Shown: positions 1-10,860, counted from the stretch's first letter. The stretch is DNA of 64,000 bases from Blasia pusilla (GCA_050084515.1 CM114274.1:15562001-15626000), one strand, 5' to 3'. The notes: generated by a model not told the origin, from the sequence alone. Numbers and translations: made by a program.

Positions 1-2
1 CC

Positions 3-1899
3 AAGAGCAGGAAGTGCATCTTTATGGGATACAGTGATGAGTCTAAAGCTTATCGCCTATGGTGTCCTAAGGCAAAGAAGATGCTTGTGAGTCGTGATGT
101 GGTGTTCCAGAAAGAGCCTCGTCAAGTGGCGGATATCAGTGGTCCGTCCACATTATCATCAAACGAAGAGATAACCCACCAGAGCACACCACCAATGTTT
201 ATACCTGATCATCAAGAAGAAGAATTTGGTGATGATTACAAAGAGCAGCATGCTCTTCCACTACGGCCGTCATACCCTAAGTGGATAAAGCAGCTCTTGG
301 ATGGTAAGGATCCACCAGCAACTGATGAAGTTGTTACACATCCAAGGAGATCCAAGAGACTAGAGGAGCAGAATAGAGCTTCCGCACATCTTATCAACAT
401 GGCCTTGATGACATAGGTCTTGAAGTTGGAAGAGTCATCATCCTTGGATGAGGCCCTTGCTCATCTTCAATGGAGAGAGGCCATGCAGATGGAGATGGAT
501 ACTATTCAGAGAAATGAAACTTGGACTTTGGTTGAGAAGCCAAAGGACATGAAGATAATACGCACCAAGTGGGTGTACAAGACCAAGTACAAGTCGGATG
601 GTACATTGAATAAATTCAAAGCGAGGTTGGTTGCAGAAGGATGCTCACAAATCAAAGGTTTTGACAACTATGAGACTTTTGCTCCTACTGCAAGGATGAA
701 AACCATTCAAATTTTTCTAGCGGTTGCAAGAACAAGACGTTGGCCTGTATACCAATACGATGTGAAGTCTGCCTTTCTCAGATCAGAAGAGAAAGTGTGT
801 TTACTTCATCGAGCATTGTATGGGTTGAAGCAAGCCCCAAGGGTATGGTATCAACAAATAGATACATTCCTCCGAGAGAAGGGTCTCATCAAGAGTCCGT
901 CATAAGCAAATTTATATGTGTTTTGCGAAGATGGGATATATATGTTGATAGTCCTGTATGTGGATGATCTTATCATCACAGGAGACCATAGTAAGAAAAT
1001 AGAGGAAATGAAGGGAGTGTTGAAATCTGAGTTTGAAATGTCAGATTTTGGTCTTTTGCATTACTCTATAGGGTTGGAGATTTGGCAACAGTCACATTCT
1101 ATTTTTCTCTCTCAGCAAAAGTATGCTAGAGAAATCTTGAAGGCATTCGGGATGACCGAGTGTAAGGCAGTGGTCTCGCCAATGGAGGTAGATTTGAAAC
1201 TCTTGATGGAGGATGTTTCACCATTGGTAGATGAAAAGTTGTACAAAAAGCTTGTAGGCAGTTTGATATTTTTGTGTAACACTAGACCAGACATTAGCTT
1301 CGTTGTGGGAGTTTTTAGTAGGTTCTCAACTAAGCCTGGTGAGAACCATTGGAAGGCAGGGATGCGTGTGTTGAAGTACATCAAAGGCACTATCGAGTAC
1401 GGCATCACCTATGGAGCACGGACGGAAATGACAGGCTTTTGTGACTCGAATTGGGCAAGAGATTCAGATTCTTGAAGATCAGTTTCGGGTTATTGCTTCT
1501 TGGTAGGATCAGGTGTGGTGTCATGGGTCAGCAAGAAGCAACCTACAGTGGCTCTTTCTTCTACCCAGGCAGAGTACAAGGCGGCTTGTTATGCTTCTTA
1601 GGAAGAAGTATGGTTGAGATGGATATTGAAGGACATAGGAGAAGCACGAGAAAGTGCTATTGTAATGTGGTGTGACAATTAGAGTTGCATTGCCATAGCA
1701 CATAATCCTATGTTTCATGCTTGTACGAAGCACATAGAGATCTAGTATCATTTTTTTTGTGAATTGATCGAGAGGGAGGTTTTGAAGTTAGTCTATTGTC
1801 CAATAGAGGATAATTGTGCAGACATCTTCACAAAAGCTTTGAGCGGAGATCAGCTTCACCGACATCTGAAGGGTCTTGGTATAGATCCAAGACAGTAGT
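3..1899 (+). pseudogene. copia pol remnant: integrase tail, reverse transcriptase, RNase H
   Basis: The reading frame starts in the linker after the integrase core and runs into a copia reverse transcriptase (about 500-1110). The palm motif YVDD is encoded near 957-968. RNase H follows (about 1430-1830), including the DIFTKAL block near its end. The polyprotein would make cDNA in a virus-like particle. It is dead: there are stop codons near 416 and 903 and several in RNase H. One is TAG at 1680-1682, where copy B has CAG. About 16 codons of RT are missing near 779-784; in copies B and C this stretch encodes the segment around EEVYVSQP. The linker sequence GYSDESKAYRLW is still recognisable in copy C. 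Confidence 0.9.
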
Positions 1900-1927
1900 C
1901 CACACAAGAGTGGATATTGAGGGGGGA

Positions 1928-2419
1928 TGTTGGATTCTCAACATCCACTTCTCTGAGCACCATTAATCTGATCGATCCCCTTGTATGAGGAGAAGCCTAG
2001 ATTCATGGTTCCGACTTAGACGTCGAAGGAGTCATAGTAATATGACGTAAGTGGTTTCAGGAGTAGCGTTACTAGGATTATCTAACCCTATATTGCATCA
2101 TGGTGCGGGGCATCCTGATGCGTCGCGGGGGTCCGGGGACGCAGCCCCTGATATGCCAAGACGACGCAGGGGTCCAAGGGCGCAGTCCCTGGCAAACTTT
2201 TTCTATTAATAGAAATGAAGAAAAATAGGTAAAAACCCTAGTTTCCCGAGTAGTGAAATAGTCGGGAGTCAGAGCAGTAGCGTATTCTCGTATGTCAAGT
2301 TATCTCCGTGTTCTGGTTCCATCAAAGCTCTTCTGTGAGCGCACGGATGGACTAGGCCACTTTGTATCTCTAAGTTTTGTAAGGATTTTAGTGATTTCGT
2401 CACTTTCTATTTTCTCACA
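1928..2419 (+). repeat. 3' LTR of copia copy A (492 bp)
   Basis: It is preceded by a G-rich polypurine tract, as expected for plus-strand priming. It starts TGTTGGATTCTC and ends TTTTCTCACA. It is longer than the other LTRs of the family because it keeps a GC-rich internal block (about 2095-2200, with GGGGTCC and GCAGCCCCTG motifs). Copies C and D have lost this block and copy B has lost part of it. Confidence 0.9.
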
Positions 2420-3791
2420 AGCACCAAAGCAAGCACTTCTCTCACGCATCGATCAGTTGGAGCAAAGGATTGCTACCATGATGATGATGCAGCTCAAGGA
2501 AGGCACAGAGCCGCGAGTAGCTAGTGTGGCTCCAGCTTCTACCTCTTACCCTGACCTGAGTGAGGATCTCGCTAGTATGGGGTTTATGTGCAGTGCAACT
2601 CAGGTTGAGGCGGCTGCTGTGGTGACTCGGGGTGCTGCGAGAGGCACTAAGCCATCGAGAGGTGGAGTTGAGATTGACCCATCAGAGGGGATTGATGGGC
2701 GACAGGCCAGAGTTCCATAGTCATTCACATTGTCAAAGGCACTACACACACCATCGATGGTGCCTTGACGACCAGTGATACCTATAAGTCAAGCAGGTTC
2801 GTCGACGTCATGAGGAGTTGGAGTGACAACTCCTATGTCGGCTCGAGTGGAATCAATGTCGACCATAGTGTTGGAGATGGCCACCAGAGTGAGCTAGACT
2901 CCGCTATTTTCCGCCATAGAGTTGGCGACGTTGGGAGTTGGACCATCTGAGGTGATCCGGCTGGCCGCCACATTGTGTGAGCGTGGAGAGGTGACTGCTT
3001 CTTGTTCAAAGGTAATTGAGAAGGTGGTGGACTTGCCCTCAGAGCATGTGCTTGGGACGTCCCTCACAGAGTCATGGCATGCGGCGGCGGCGAAGTTGGT
3101 AGATATGTCAGCTCGACCGGCCATAGAGTAAGCAATGGTAACACCTGGAGTAGTATTATTGGATAACCGAGCACGAGTATTTTCCTTGGTTAGTTTGACG
3201 GGGAGAGTATAACACCCATAGCGCATCCTACTTGATTCAGGAGTGCAGCCCTTGATTTTAGGGAAGGCGGCGTGTTCAGCGTTGGGGTTACAGAAGGCCG
3301 ACATTGAGCCTTGTCCCTTCCAGATACAGACCTTGAATTGGGGCGTCTCACCCACGTAGTATATGACTCGACAGGAGATAGTTGTCACAGTCCAGCCAGA
3401 GCATGTGACTAATTGTGCTATGGTGCGCACACATGCCACACCAGCTAAGTCATACGATGTGTTGGTGGGGAGTATAGTGTTATATCCCCTGGGATACATC
3501 CTTGACTTCTGGGAGGAGATTGTTGCTTATCGGCCAGGATGGCGGTCAAGTGACGGCCGGATGAGTCAGTTACCCGTGCAATTTGTGGGACGAGGAGGTC
3601 GATCACGAGACGAGTCTGTGACCACGTTGGCAGCTTTCACAGGTAGTGTTAGCTGGCCAGGAGAGTTGTTGGACGGGAACGCACATGCAAAGGATGTCCC
3701 AGTAGCGGATAGTCCCACGGAGAGACAGGCCATGGCAGGTGTCTCTTCCCATGTTGGCGAGACCTCTTCACCATTGTGGGGTACGACTTGA
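2420..3791 (+). pseudogene. gypsy gag tail and aspartic protease
   Basis: The first part (to about 2720) encodes a Met- and Gln-rich segment that could be a short coiled coil from the end of gag. The protease is recognised by the active-site triplet DSG at about 3234-3242, in the context LLDSGVQPLILGKAA. A conserved downstream stretch ends in LYPLGYILDFWEE (about 3478-3518). Retroelement proteases are homodimers with one DSG per subunit that cut the polyprotein. Several in-frame stops and at least one frame change are present. Element 2 has deleted this protease, so this is the only copy in the window. Confidence 0.72.
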
Positions 3792-3887
3792 GAGCTACAG
3801 AGGAGTGTCGACAACCTTTTGAGGCAAGCGTGGAGTCATGCCTTTATCCCGGAGTAGCGAGAGTCAGGTGGCAATCGGGCCCTTGAA

Positions 3888-4960
3888 GTGGAGAGGTTGA
3901 CCCCACTGGATACCACACCCGTTGTATTGCAGCGTCCAGAGGAGGGTGTTAGGGTGTTAGATCTCTTCGGAGGGATTAGCACACAATTGGCAGTGGTATT
4001 GCAAGAGGGCATATGGGTGCATCAATACCTTTATGTGGAGAGAGATGAGACCGTGCGGCGAGTATCATTACGTCACGTAGCGAGATTGGTCGAGAGATAT
4101 CCTGAGTTGTTGCCGGCATCTACACTACGGGGATATCAGCATACACTATCCGCCAATATCTCCTTGGTGGGGGTGTAGGATCTGGATAGAGTTGGCACCA
4201 TTCATTTGGCGATTGTTGGATGGCCATGTCATGGTCATTCATCAGCTGGCCGAGTGATTGGATTGAAGGATCCTAGGTCATGGATGTTTTGGGAGATGTT
4301 GCGTGTAGTACGACACTTGCAAGAGAGTCAGATATGTTCTTTGGCATACATTTTGGAGAACGTGCAGTTGTTGGGAGACACTCGTGCACGTATGATGATG
4401 AGTGTACATCATGTGAGGTCTTGGTTGGGACCTGCTGTGTTGTTAGATGCAGCAAGAGTTAGATCACGCGCCCATCATCCACGACTATGTTGGACGAACC
4501 TGATACCATCAGAGGTACTGAGTTGAGCATACGATGGAGTCCAAAGAGCACCACATCTCACAATGGATGCTATTTTGGGCTCAAGGCATCGATCTCAAGT
4601 GATGACGTGGGATGATGGACCACCGTTGGCAATGGCCAATAGGATTGGGGAGTTGAGGGCAGCCTTACCTACGTTGGTGAGCTTCCCAACATGCCATGTC
4701 TTTTGTCAGGGAGGGCCACGCATGATTTGGGATGAGGTGAACCGAACATTGGAGGAGCCTACAGAAAATGAGCGCAAGTGCGCCATGGGGTTTGCTACGG
4801 TACTACGGCGGTGCCAAGTATGATTGGGGCATCTCGGAGACAGGTTTTGGGCCAAGAAATGGACCTCAACTGTCTCACATGGATAGTCAGCCTAGGTATG
4901 GTTGAGCAGAGAAAGATGCGAGTGTCATCCATGTCATCACGTCCACGAGTTGGATCATTG
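3888..4960 (+). pseudogene. retrotransposon-encoded C5-cytosine DNA methyltransferase (DNMT3-like), element 1
   Basis: This would transfer a methyl group from S-adenosylmethionine to C5 of cytosine. Motifs appear in the usual order: motif I (SAM binding) VLDLFGGI at 3954-3977; motif IV with the catalytic Cys, GWPCHG, Cys codon at 4227-4229; motif VI ENV at 4356-4364; a motif VIII-like RAHHPRLCWTN at about 4467; and a C-terminal GF...MDLNCLTWI block at about 4785-4890. The R-A-H-x-x-R and aromatic-x-N pattern resembles DNMT3/DRM enzymes more than DNMT1. The frame holds from 3888 to about 4800 with nonsense codons at 4176 and 4524, then shifts. It sits between protease and RT, so it was probably released from the polyprotein. 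Confidence 0.85.
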
Positions 4961-5299
4961 CCTACAAGGTCTGTACAGGCATTGGCTGGGGGCGGGACGA
5001 GGAGAGATAGGCACCCATGGACTTCCTGGGACGTCGTTCCAGCGGAGAGTGCAAAGACGGACACAGTAGCACATGTTCATTTTTTGGATGTGGAGCGTGG
5101 GGTAGGAGGTCAGAGTGGAGTGGTTGTTGCAGAGGTGGCTAGGGTTGCTACATAGCAACCAAAGCCGGAGGTTGCGTCCTCTCCAAGTGAGGTCACGATG
5201 GAGACTTGGCAGCATGTGATAGGTCTCAAGTTGATATGAGGAGAGCGACGGCGAGTTCATAGGTTTCTAAGAGGGCATGTCAATTTTTTTGCCTTCAAT

Positions 5300-6090
5300 A
5301 TAAGAAATTTGGGTACACTAACGGGTCCCGGGATACGAATTGAGTTGGCTAGTGATATGTTGATCTTTCGTCGACCCTACAAGTATTCTGATGTGGAGCG
5401 AGCCTTGATTCAGAGCAGGAGTCAGGACTTGTTGGAGGCATGACTTGTGGAATTATCACATGGGGAGTATGCATTTGCCACAATCATGCCGGCAAAGAAG
5501 GATATGTATGGTAATTGGACAAATAGGCGGATGTGTGGAGATTACCGTCCTATAACCGATAAACGAGGTCAGATCGGAACGCCATGCCTACTCCTGAGGA
5601 GATCTTTGATGCGGTAGGGCATGCAAAGATCTTCAGTAATTTAGATCTCCGTGGTGGCTATCATCAGCTTCTTATCATGTTGGAGGACATGGAGAAGACC
5701 GATCTATCCCCCAGCATTCTGGGAGATAGATCGGTTCGGGAGAGATTGCTTGTATCAATGGCGGTTCTTACCATTTGGGTTGAAGAACGCGCTTGTGGAG
5801 TTTTAGAGATAGGATCCTGGCTGGCTTGGATTTTGTATGATGTTCCATATATGATATTATTGTCTTCACTTCCATTGTTGAGGAGCATGAGCGACACCTA
5901 GAGGAGGTGTTTCGACGATTGTAGTTACATGGACTGAAGTTACATCCAGGCAAGTGCAGATTCTTTCAGGAGAAAGTTGAGTACTTGGGACACACCATAT
6001 ATCCGAGTGGATTAGGCATTCAATAGACAAAGGTGGAGGCTATTATGCAGATTCCAAGCCCTACAGATGTGAGTTGAGTCTGAGCGTTTC
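5300..6090 (+). pseudogene. gypsy reverse transcriptase, element 1
   Basis: The RT begins with a segment reading IFRRPYKYSDVERALIQ (about 5363). The block MPAKKDMYGNW...CGDYRPI follows (about 5487-5560), then MPTPEEIFDAVGHAKIFSNLD at about 5584-5645 with the first catalytic Asp. The downstream palm region (about 5830-5900) is frameshifted. A 13-bp inverted duplication (see 5698-5735) destroys the frame just after EKT. It copies retroelement RNA into cDNA. Element 2 has lost everything upstream of the YIDD active-site motif. Confidence 0.82.
5698..5735. repeat. hairpin: 16-bp inverted repeat with 6-nt loop inside RT
   Basis: The left arm is 5698-5713, the loop 5714-5719 (GCATTC) and the right arm 5720-5735, with one mismatch. 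Only the right arm fits the gypsy RT reading (the residues after EKT). The left arm is extra sequence of about 13 bp that is nearly the reverse complement of the right arm, so it is a templated insertion. Confidence 0.85.
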
Positions 6091-6530
6091 TTGGATTGGC
6101 GAACTTCTATCGACGGTATGTCAAGGGTTTTAGTACGAATCGCAAAGTCTTTGATGTTGACGAGACTTGATCAGGTGTGGTTGTGGGGAGATGATAAGGA
6201 GCGAGCATTTTAGGAGCTCAATGACATGTTGACATCCTCACCCATTTTACAGAGACCGTTTAGAGGTTGCCCATTCCACTTACATATGGATAAGCATTGC
6301 TCCTAGACCCAGCATGTTGGGTCTAGGAGCAATGCTTACTCAGAGGGATGATGAGGAGAGGGAGTTCATTGTGGCTTACGCGAGCGGATCAAACGACATT
6401 GCAGAGGCAAAGTACAACTCCTACAAGGGAGAGTGTTTGGTTATAGTGTGGGCCGTGGCACATTTCAAGTGTTATTTATTTGGCAACCCTTTACACTTAT
6501 CATTGATCATCAATCGTTGAAGTGGTTGAT
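6090..6530 (+). pseudogene. gypsy RNase H, element 1
   Basis: It encodes the end of the RT connection (PSPTDVS...FLGLANFYRRYVKGF type, about 6052-6130) and the RNase H core with MLGLGAMLTQRDDEEREF (6314 onward), YNSYKGECLVIVWA and the LIINR end (about 6510). RNase H removes the RNA strand of the RNA-DNA hybrid. The start of the domain is broken by a second inverted duplication (6291-6338), which replaces the conserved Asp-Trp stretch before MLGLGA. Element 2 keeps the unbroken version, reading HTDWSMLGLGAVLTQ. Confidence 0.85.
6291..6338. repeat. hairpin: perfect 21-bp inverted repeat with 6-nt loop inside RNase H
   Basis: The arms are 6291-6311 and 6318-6338 and the loop is GCATGT (6312-6317). 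The right arm is normal RNase H coding sequence (LGLGAML). The left arm is its exact reverse complement and replaces the bases encoding Trp-Ser just upstream, as shown by the matching segment of element 2. Confidence 0.92.
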
Positions 6531-6559
6531 GGAGTCTGACAAGCTTATGGGAAAGCTTG

Positions 6560-7872
6560 CCAGGTGGGCTCTATTACTATAGGAGTATGAGTTTGAGGTG
6601 GTTCATAGGCCAAGTCGGCTGAACCAGGAAGCGAATGGGTTGAGTCGTAACCCATGTTCGAGTCAGAGAGACGACACAAGAGCTCGATGGCATGGAGAGA
6701 GTGATGAGGAAATGATGCCCGGTTGGCATGCATCTGCCTATCTTTGTTGGTTGACTACGGTAGGTCAATCGTAGGTGATGACTCCAGTGGTGGGGTTGGA
6801 TGATGAGTCTTTGGATTCGGAGGTCAGTGAGGAGGCGACAAGTGGTCGTGATATTTATGACGACGTGGAGGTTGTGGAGTTCTTGCGCATTGGCGTCATA
6901 GCGAGCACAGTGAGTGCTAGGGAGCGGGATCAGATCCTACAGAGAGCCAGGAGGTTTAAGTGGGAGGGGACTCATATTTTGCGGGTATGGGAAGATGGTA
7001 GGATACGAATGGTACCTCATCCTTCCCAGCGAGTACGTGTAGTGCAACATGCCCATGAGGAGTTGGGGCATTTTGGAGTAAAGCGTACTAACAACTTACT
7101 CCAGGTTCAGTATTGATGGCGCGACATGCATACTCGGGTACAACAGTTTGTGGCCAGATGTATGGTATGTGACAGATTGCGAGCATCCTTCAATGCTCCC
7201 ACTCCGCAGTTACATCCTTTTTCGATTATGAGTTTAGGTTATCGGTGGAATTTAGACTTTGCGGGATCTTTGCCATTGACGAGGTATCATCACAGGTACA
7301 TGTTGGTCATGGTGGAGTATTTCTCCAAGTGGATGGAGTTGGTGGTATTTCTGGACAAGGCGAGCGAGGAACAGCTTATGCGTTTCTAGATCGTATGCTT
7401 AGTCACTTTGGTGCATCGGCGTAGGTTTTGACTGACCATAGTATCGAGTTCAAGGGAGAGTTTCAGGCCTTATTTGATTAGGCGTTGATAGATCACCATA
7501 CCACGTCCAGAGATCATCCTCAGGCAGATGGGTTGGCGGAGAGAGTAGTACATACGGTGAAGAAAGGATTGCGCAAGTATGGCTTGCAGCGGGGATAGTT
7601 GAGGGAGTGGGACCTACAGTTGCTATGGTTAGCTATGGGTTATCGCTTTAGTCAACATGTATCCTTGGCATCATTTTCACTGTAATTTTTGCTCTTTGGG
7701 AGAGAGCCAGATTTACCTACAGCTATTCGACGTGACATGACGGAGGTGTTAGATCTTGATGATCCAGATGTGTGGGTACAAGCATGTTCACAGAGGGCGG
7801 AGATTTTTTCATAGAGTTATGTCTATGGCCTTTAAGAACTTAGCTATTGCTCAGCATAGAGATACATTATCT
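6560..7872 (+). pseudogene. gypsy integrase, element 1 (truncated before the C-terminus)
   Basis: The HHCC zinc-binding region is visible: HAHEELGHFGVKRTNNLL at about 7048-7101, then CMVCDRLRASF at about 7153-7185. The DDE core follows, with LDFAGSLPL (about 7251), a second Asp in a decayed LTDHSIEF (about 7430) and a Glu in GLAERVV (about 7530-7550). It would insert cDNA into the genome. Stops occur at about 7114, 7387 and 7479-7481; element 2 has CAG at the last of these. Sequence identity to the family ends near 7872, so the PHD finger seen in element 2 is missing. Confidence 0.85.
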
Positions 7873-8118
7873 TAGAGGTGACCTATCATTGGCGAACTGA
7901 TCATTATTGAAATGTAGTGGATTACTTGCCTTGCGCGTTTGTTCCAAGCGCAAAAATTCAAGTCTGTTGAGTCACCTTTTGGCTTAGCCTCATCACCAGT
8001 GACAAGCTCCCATAGTTCTTGACCCATGAGAAATTGTTTCATGCGAAACTTCTAGACATTGTAATTCTGCTTGTCTAGCTTCTCGCTTGTGATTGTTGGT
8101 GAGGAATACTTCATGATA
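7873..8118 (-). pseudogene. copia gag N-terminus (second family)
   Basis: From ATG near 8116 on the minus strand the frame reads a gag start containing EKLDKQNYNV, then a stop (TAG) where copia gags have Trp, then KFRMKQFLMGQELWELV and WNKRARQVIHYI. This is the typical N-terminal pattern of plant copia gag (UBN2/DUF4219-like: L-x-x-x-NY-x-x-W-K-x-x-M). It would form the particle shell. The frame is lost near 7880 at the junction with the gypsy element. Confidence 0.7.
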
Positions 8119-8945
8119 AACGATTTCACTCATAAAAAATGTAATTTCGTGCTTTCTATTGCTCCAATTGAATCATAGACCACTCCTACACAGAAATCGA
8201 CTTGAAATTTTCCAAAATTGATCAATTGTATGAAAGAACTAGTCAAAATTGGTAAGCTTCGGGTAATTTTGAGTTACCAGGACTCCGACGAGTTCCAAGT
8301 GTGATGCGCAAACTACACAACTTTTCTTCACTAATTGCACTTTCCTACACTGAGATTGCTGCTGTAGGAGCTCAAAGTGTCAGAATCAAGCAATTTTGGA
8401 TGCGTTGGAAAGCTCTCAATGAGCTCTACAAGATAGCTAAAACTTGCCCTGGGTATCATCCTTGACGAAGCGGATCCCGACGGCTGAATCGACCAAGAAA
8501 GCCTTCAAAAACTCCTCCAACGTTTTATCACCACCAAAGCTCCACCTGAAATTTGCACCCACTGAGTTCTGAATAAAATTTCCTTCTACCAAACTGAAAT
8601 TGTGCCTTCTCTTGCCTCTCTTCTCTCTTCAAACACCAAGAATTTCAAGTGATGTTCTCCTCCCGCTGTGATACCATATGGAAAACTCCTAAACAAGCAT
8701 AACTGGTGGAAAACGGCTTTAACACACACACACCACCATGGAGAACGAAATTTGCGATGAGAGAATGAGTGGAAGCTGGTCCTCTTCTCAATTATATAGG
8801 GTATGTACAAGCAACCCTAACCCTACCCTTAACCATAGTCTCGAGTTAGCCTAATTGTGATTAACTAACCCTAGTTAAGATAATCGTGCTTAAGTGACTA
8901 ACCAAGATTAAGCTTCCCTACTTGGTGTGAGTGCCAAATGTAGCA
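7873..8945 (-). mobile_element. 5' end of a second Ty1/copia family (LTR, primer site, gag start)
   Basis: On the minus strand a probable LTR runs from about 8945 down to 8690. A primer-binding site near 8678-8689 reads TGGTATCACAGC, one base from the usual TGGTATCAGAGC complementary to initiator tRNA-Met. A leader of about 550 bp follows. A TATA-like TATATAAT near 8792-8800 could be the LTR promoter. The element is cut at 7873 inside gag, where it abuts gypsy element 1. The LTR outer edge is a guess based on TG at about 8945. Confidence 0.65.
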
Positions 8946-8958
8946 GTTCACGTGTCTC

Positions 8959-9560
8959 ATGAGTTTGACTGTAACTCAATCTTCCATAATGTGGAATATT
9001 CGTGTTGAAGGAGAATTTCACAGATTGCGACATGGACAGAATCAATGGAGTCTTGGGGAACACGTTCTTGGAAGCGTGGTGGAAGTGACGCGAAGACCTT
9101 TGAGGTTGAGCGTCTTAGTAAATGGCAAACGGATGCACGTTGGATTGGTTTGTGAGGTTCCTAGAAAGACTGAGTTGATGAACTTCATCACGAGGACAAG
9201 TTTGACCGAGTTAGAGGAAGGATTCCTTTGCTTGATGCGACAAGTAGAGGGTGACGCAAGGGCAAGATGCAGAGATTAGAACTCAGCTTCAAGGGAAATC
9301 CCTAAAACACTCAAGAGAGTTGTGAAAGAATTTGGAGATGTTTTGACTAAGGAGCTTCCGACTGAGTTGCCACTACATAGGGCTGATCATAAGATAGAGG
9401 TGATACCCAGATCTCAACCACCTTCAAAGGCCATATAGGAGAACATGCAGACAAGAAAAAGAACTTGCAGAGTTGAAGAAACGGTTGGGTGAACTCCTAG
9501 AAAGGGGATTGAGTTGTGGAGAACCCCGTTGTGGGTCTCCACCCCCAGCTGCTTCGCCCC
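8959..9560 (+). pseudogene. third Ty3/gypsy family: fragment upstream of and into RT
   Basis: The frame from 8959 contains GLVCEVPRKTELMNFITRTSLTE and a second piece with LPTELPLHRADHKIEVIPRSQPP (about 9358-9420). The latter matches the short conserved stretch just before the RT domain of many plant gypsy elements (P-x-R-x-x-DH-x-I-x-L-x-P). A frameshift follows, then ELAELKKRLGELLE. Neither protease catalytic residues nor the RT core are present. It is distinct from the methyltransferase family, which lacks this DHKIE segment. It would be a short relic of one insertion. Confidence 0.6.
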
Positions 9561-10860
9561 TACGTATGAATTCAATTTATGAAGGAAGAAAATACTCAAT
9601 TTTTGAAGAAATATATTCAATTCTTTAAGAAGTTTATACATAAATTTTGGAAAAGAGAAGAAAATATCTAACAGTATTAAGCCTAGTCATTATTTTAAGA
9701 TAAAATCATTAAACTAATTTTTAAATTAATTATTAAAATCTCTGAACCTAAATTTTTCGTCGTAAAAACTTGCTTACTTAATGTGGATAAACTTGTGAAG
9801 TTTACACTTTGGTTGCTTATCCTAAACTCTAGATTTGGATGTGAGAATCTTAGACACTCAACCCTCACCTCTAAAAAATATACCCAAATGTGAGAACCCT
9901 AAAACTTAAATAGTAAACCCTAAAATGAGATTTGAGAACTCCAAGTCATAAACCTAAATGTGATAACCCTATACAATCTTGTACACATATCTCTTCATAA
10001 CAAAATATTGAATGTGAGAAGTGTACACCCTTTAACCTCTATCCTTTAATAATTATGCATAGAAATGTGAGAAGCCTATACTCAAAGTGTGTATTCCACC
10101 AAGAGAATAATAGTCATTGATATCATAAGGAAATTATGAAGATTCACCAACCCATAGAGTAGTTTATATTCGTGAATTTTGATAGTAGAAAAAAGTAATT
10201 TTCTAGAGCAGCACATTTTTCGAAATCATTTGTGAAAAGAATCCCTTTTTATTTCAAGAATTGATCTTACACCTAAATTTAGTATTTATGGAGTTGGATG
10301 TGCAACAATATGATTACTTTTAGCTATATTGCGGAAATTGGGACTCATAGAAATGATAAAAATGAGGACACCATTAATTCATCCTAATAGATTAAAAAAA
10401 GAGAATTTCAATCATTATTTCCAAAATATGAACCCATGATTTAAAAGAAAATATTTAGGAATATTTTGCAAGTATGAAGGAAATTTGTGTTTTTGATGAA
10501 AGTCTTGGAGGAGGATTGCCCATTGGATCTTGGACTAGACTACTAATTTGCATGTGTGTTGACATGCAAATTAGTACTCTAGTCCAAGATCCAAAAGTTT
10601 GGAAATTTTTTGGAGAAATACGAGCTCTAACTATTGTAACTAAATTTACCTTTCACTTAAAAATTACGGCCCATACCTCCTTTCTTCTTTGGAATATATT
10701 CCACTTTATTTGATTTTGAAAATTTTTTTCATTTTTTAATTGAAGAAAAAATTCAAAATTTTTCATTTGGGAAAAAATCTCATTTAAATATATTCTAAAA
10801 CCTTCTTCATCTTCATTAAAAACCCTATTGTATAACTCATATGAATATTATCAAGGTTGT
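9560..10860. other. AT-rich DNA without recognised genes
   Basis: There is no conserved coding signal on either strand. Around 9780-10090 loosely repeated phrases such as GTGAGAA..CCTA recur at irregular spacing, which may be a decayed short tandem repeat. The long hairpin at 10523-10594 is the only sharp structure. Confidence 0.5.
10523..10594. repeat. long hairpin: 33-bp inverted repeat, 6-nt loop
   Basis: The arms are 10523-10555 and 10562-10594 with one mismatch. The loop is GTGTTG. The surrounding DNA is AT-rich and otherwise unstructured. Confidence 0.92.

Larger units (their letters stand above)
1..2419 (+). mobile_element. Ty1/copia element, copy A (3' part, ends in 3' LTR)
   Basis: This is the 3' half of a copia-type LTR retrotransposon; its 5' half lies outside the window. 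The order is integrase tail, reverse transcriptase, RNase H, polypurine tract (about 1917-1927) and 3' LTR (1928-2419). The same family recurs as copies B (19093), C (43060) and D (54318). The LTR begins TGTTGG and ends TTTTCTCACA. The base after the LTR continues directly into gypsy gag/pol-like sequence, so copy A was inserted into that gypsy element. The left target-site duplication cannot be tested here; the right one would be AGCAC at 2420-2424. Confidence 0.92.
2420..7872 (+). mobile_element. Ty3/gypsy element 1 carrying a DNA methyltransferase (decayed, both ends missing)
   Basis: The order is gag-like tail, aspartic protease, C5-cytosine methyltransferase, reverse transcriptase, RNase H and integrase. 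RT before integrase is the Ty3/gypsy arrangement. The 5' end is interrupted by copia copy A. The 3' end stops near 7872, where the gag end of a second copia family begins, so the LTRs and the integrase C-terminus are not present. Many in-frame stops and a few frameshifts make it non-functional. It is the same family as element 2 (30738-39092, minus): order and motifs match throughout. It supplies the protease and RT N-terminus that element 2 lacks. Confidence 0.88.

Noticed and set aside
8811-8880. CCCTAA-like runs considered as interstitial telomere sequence
   Set aside because: Only two or three imperfect units within a probable LTR; too short for telomeric origin.
10523-10594. Calling the hairpin a microRNA gene
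   Set aside because: Plant precursors are usually longer with bulges and larger loops; no expression evidence can be seen from sequence. Kept only as a hairpin.
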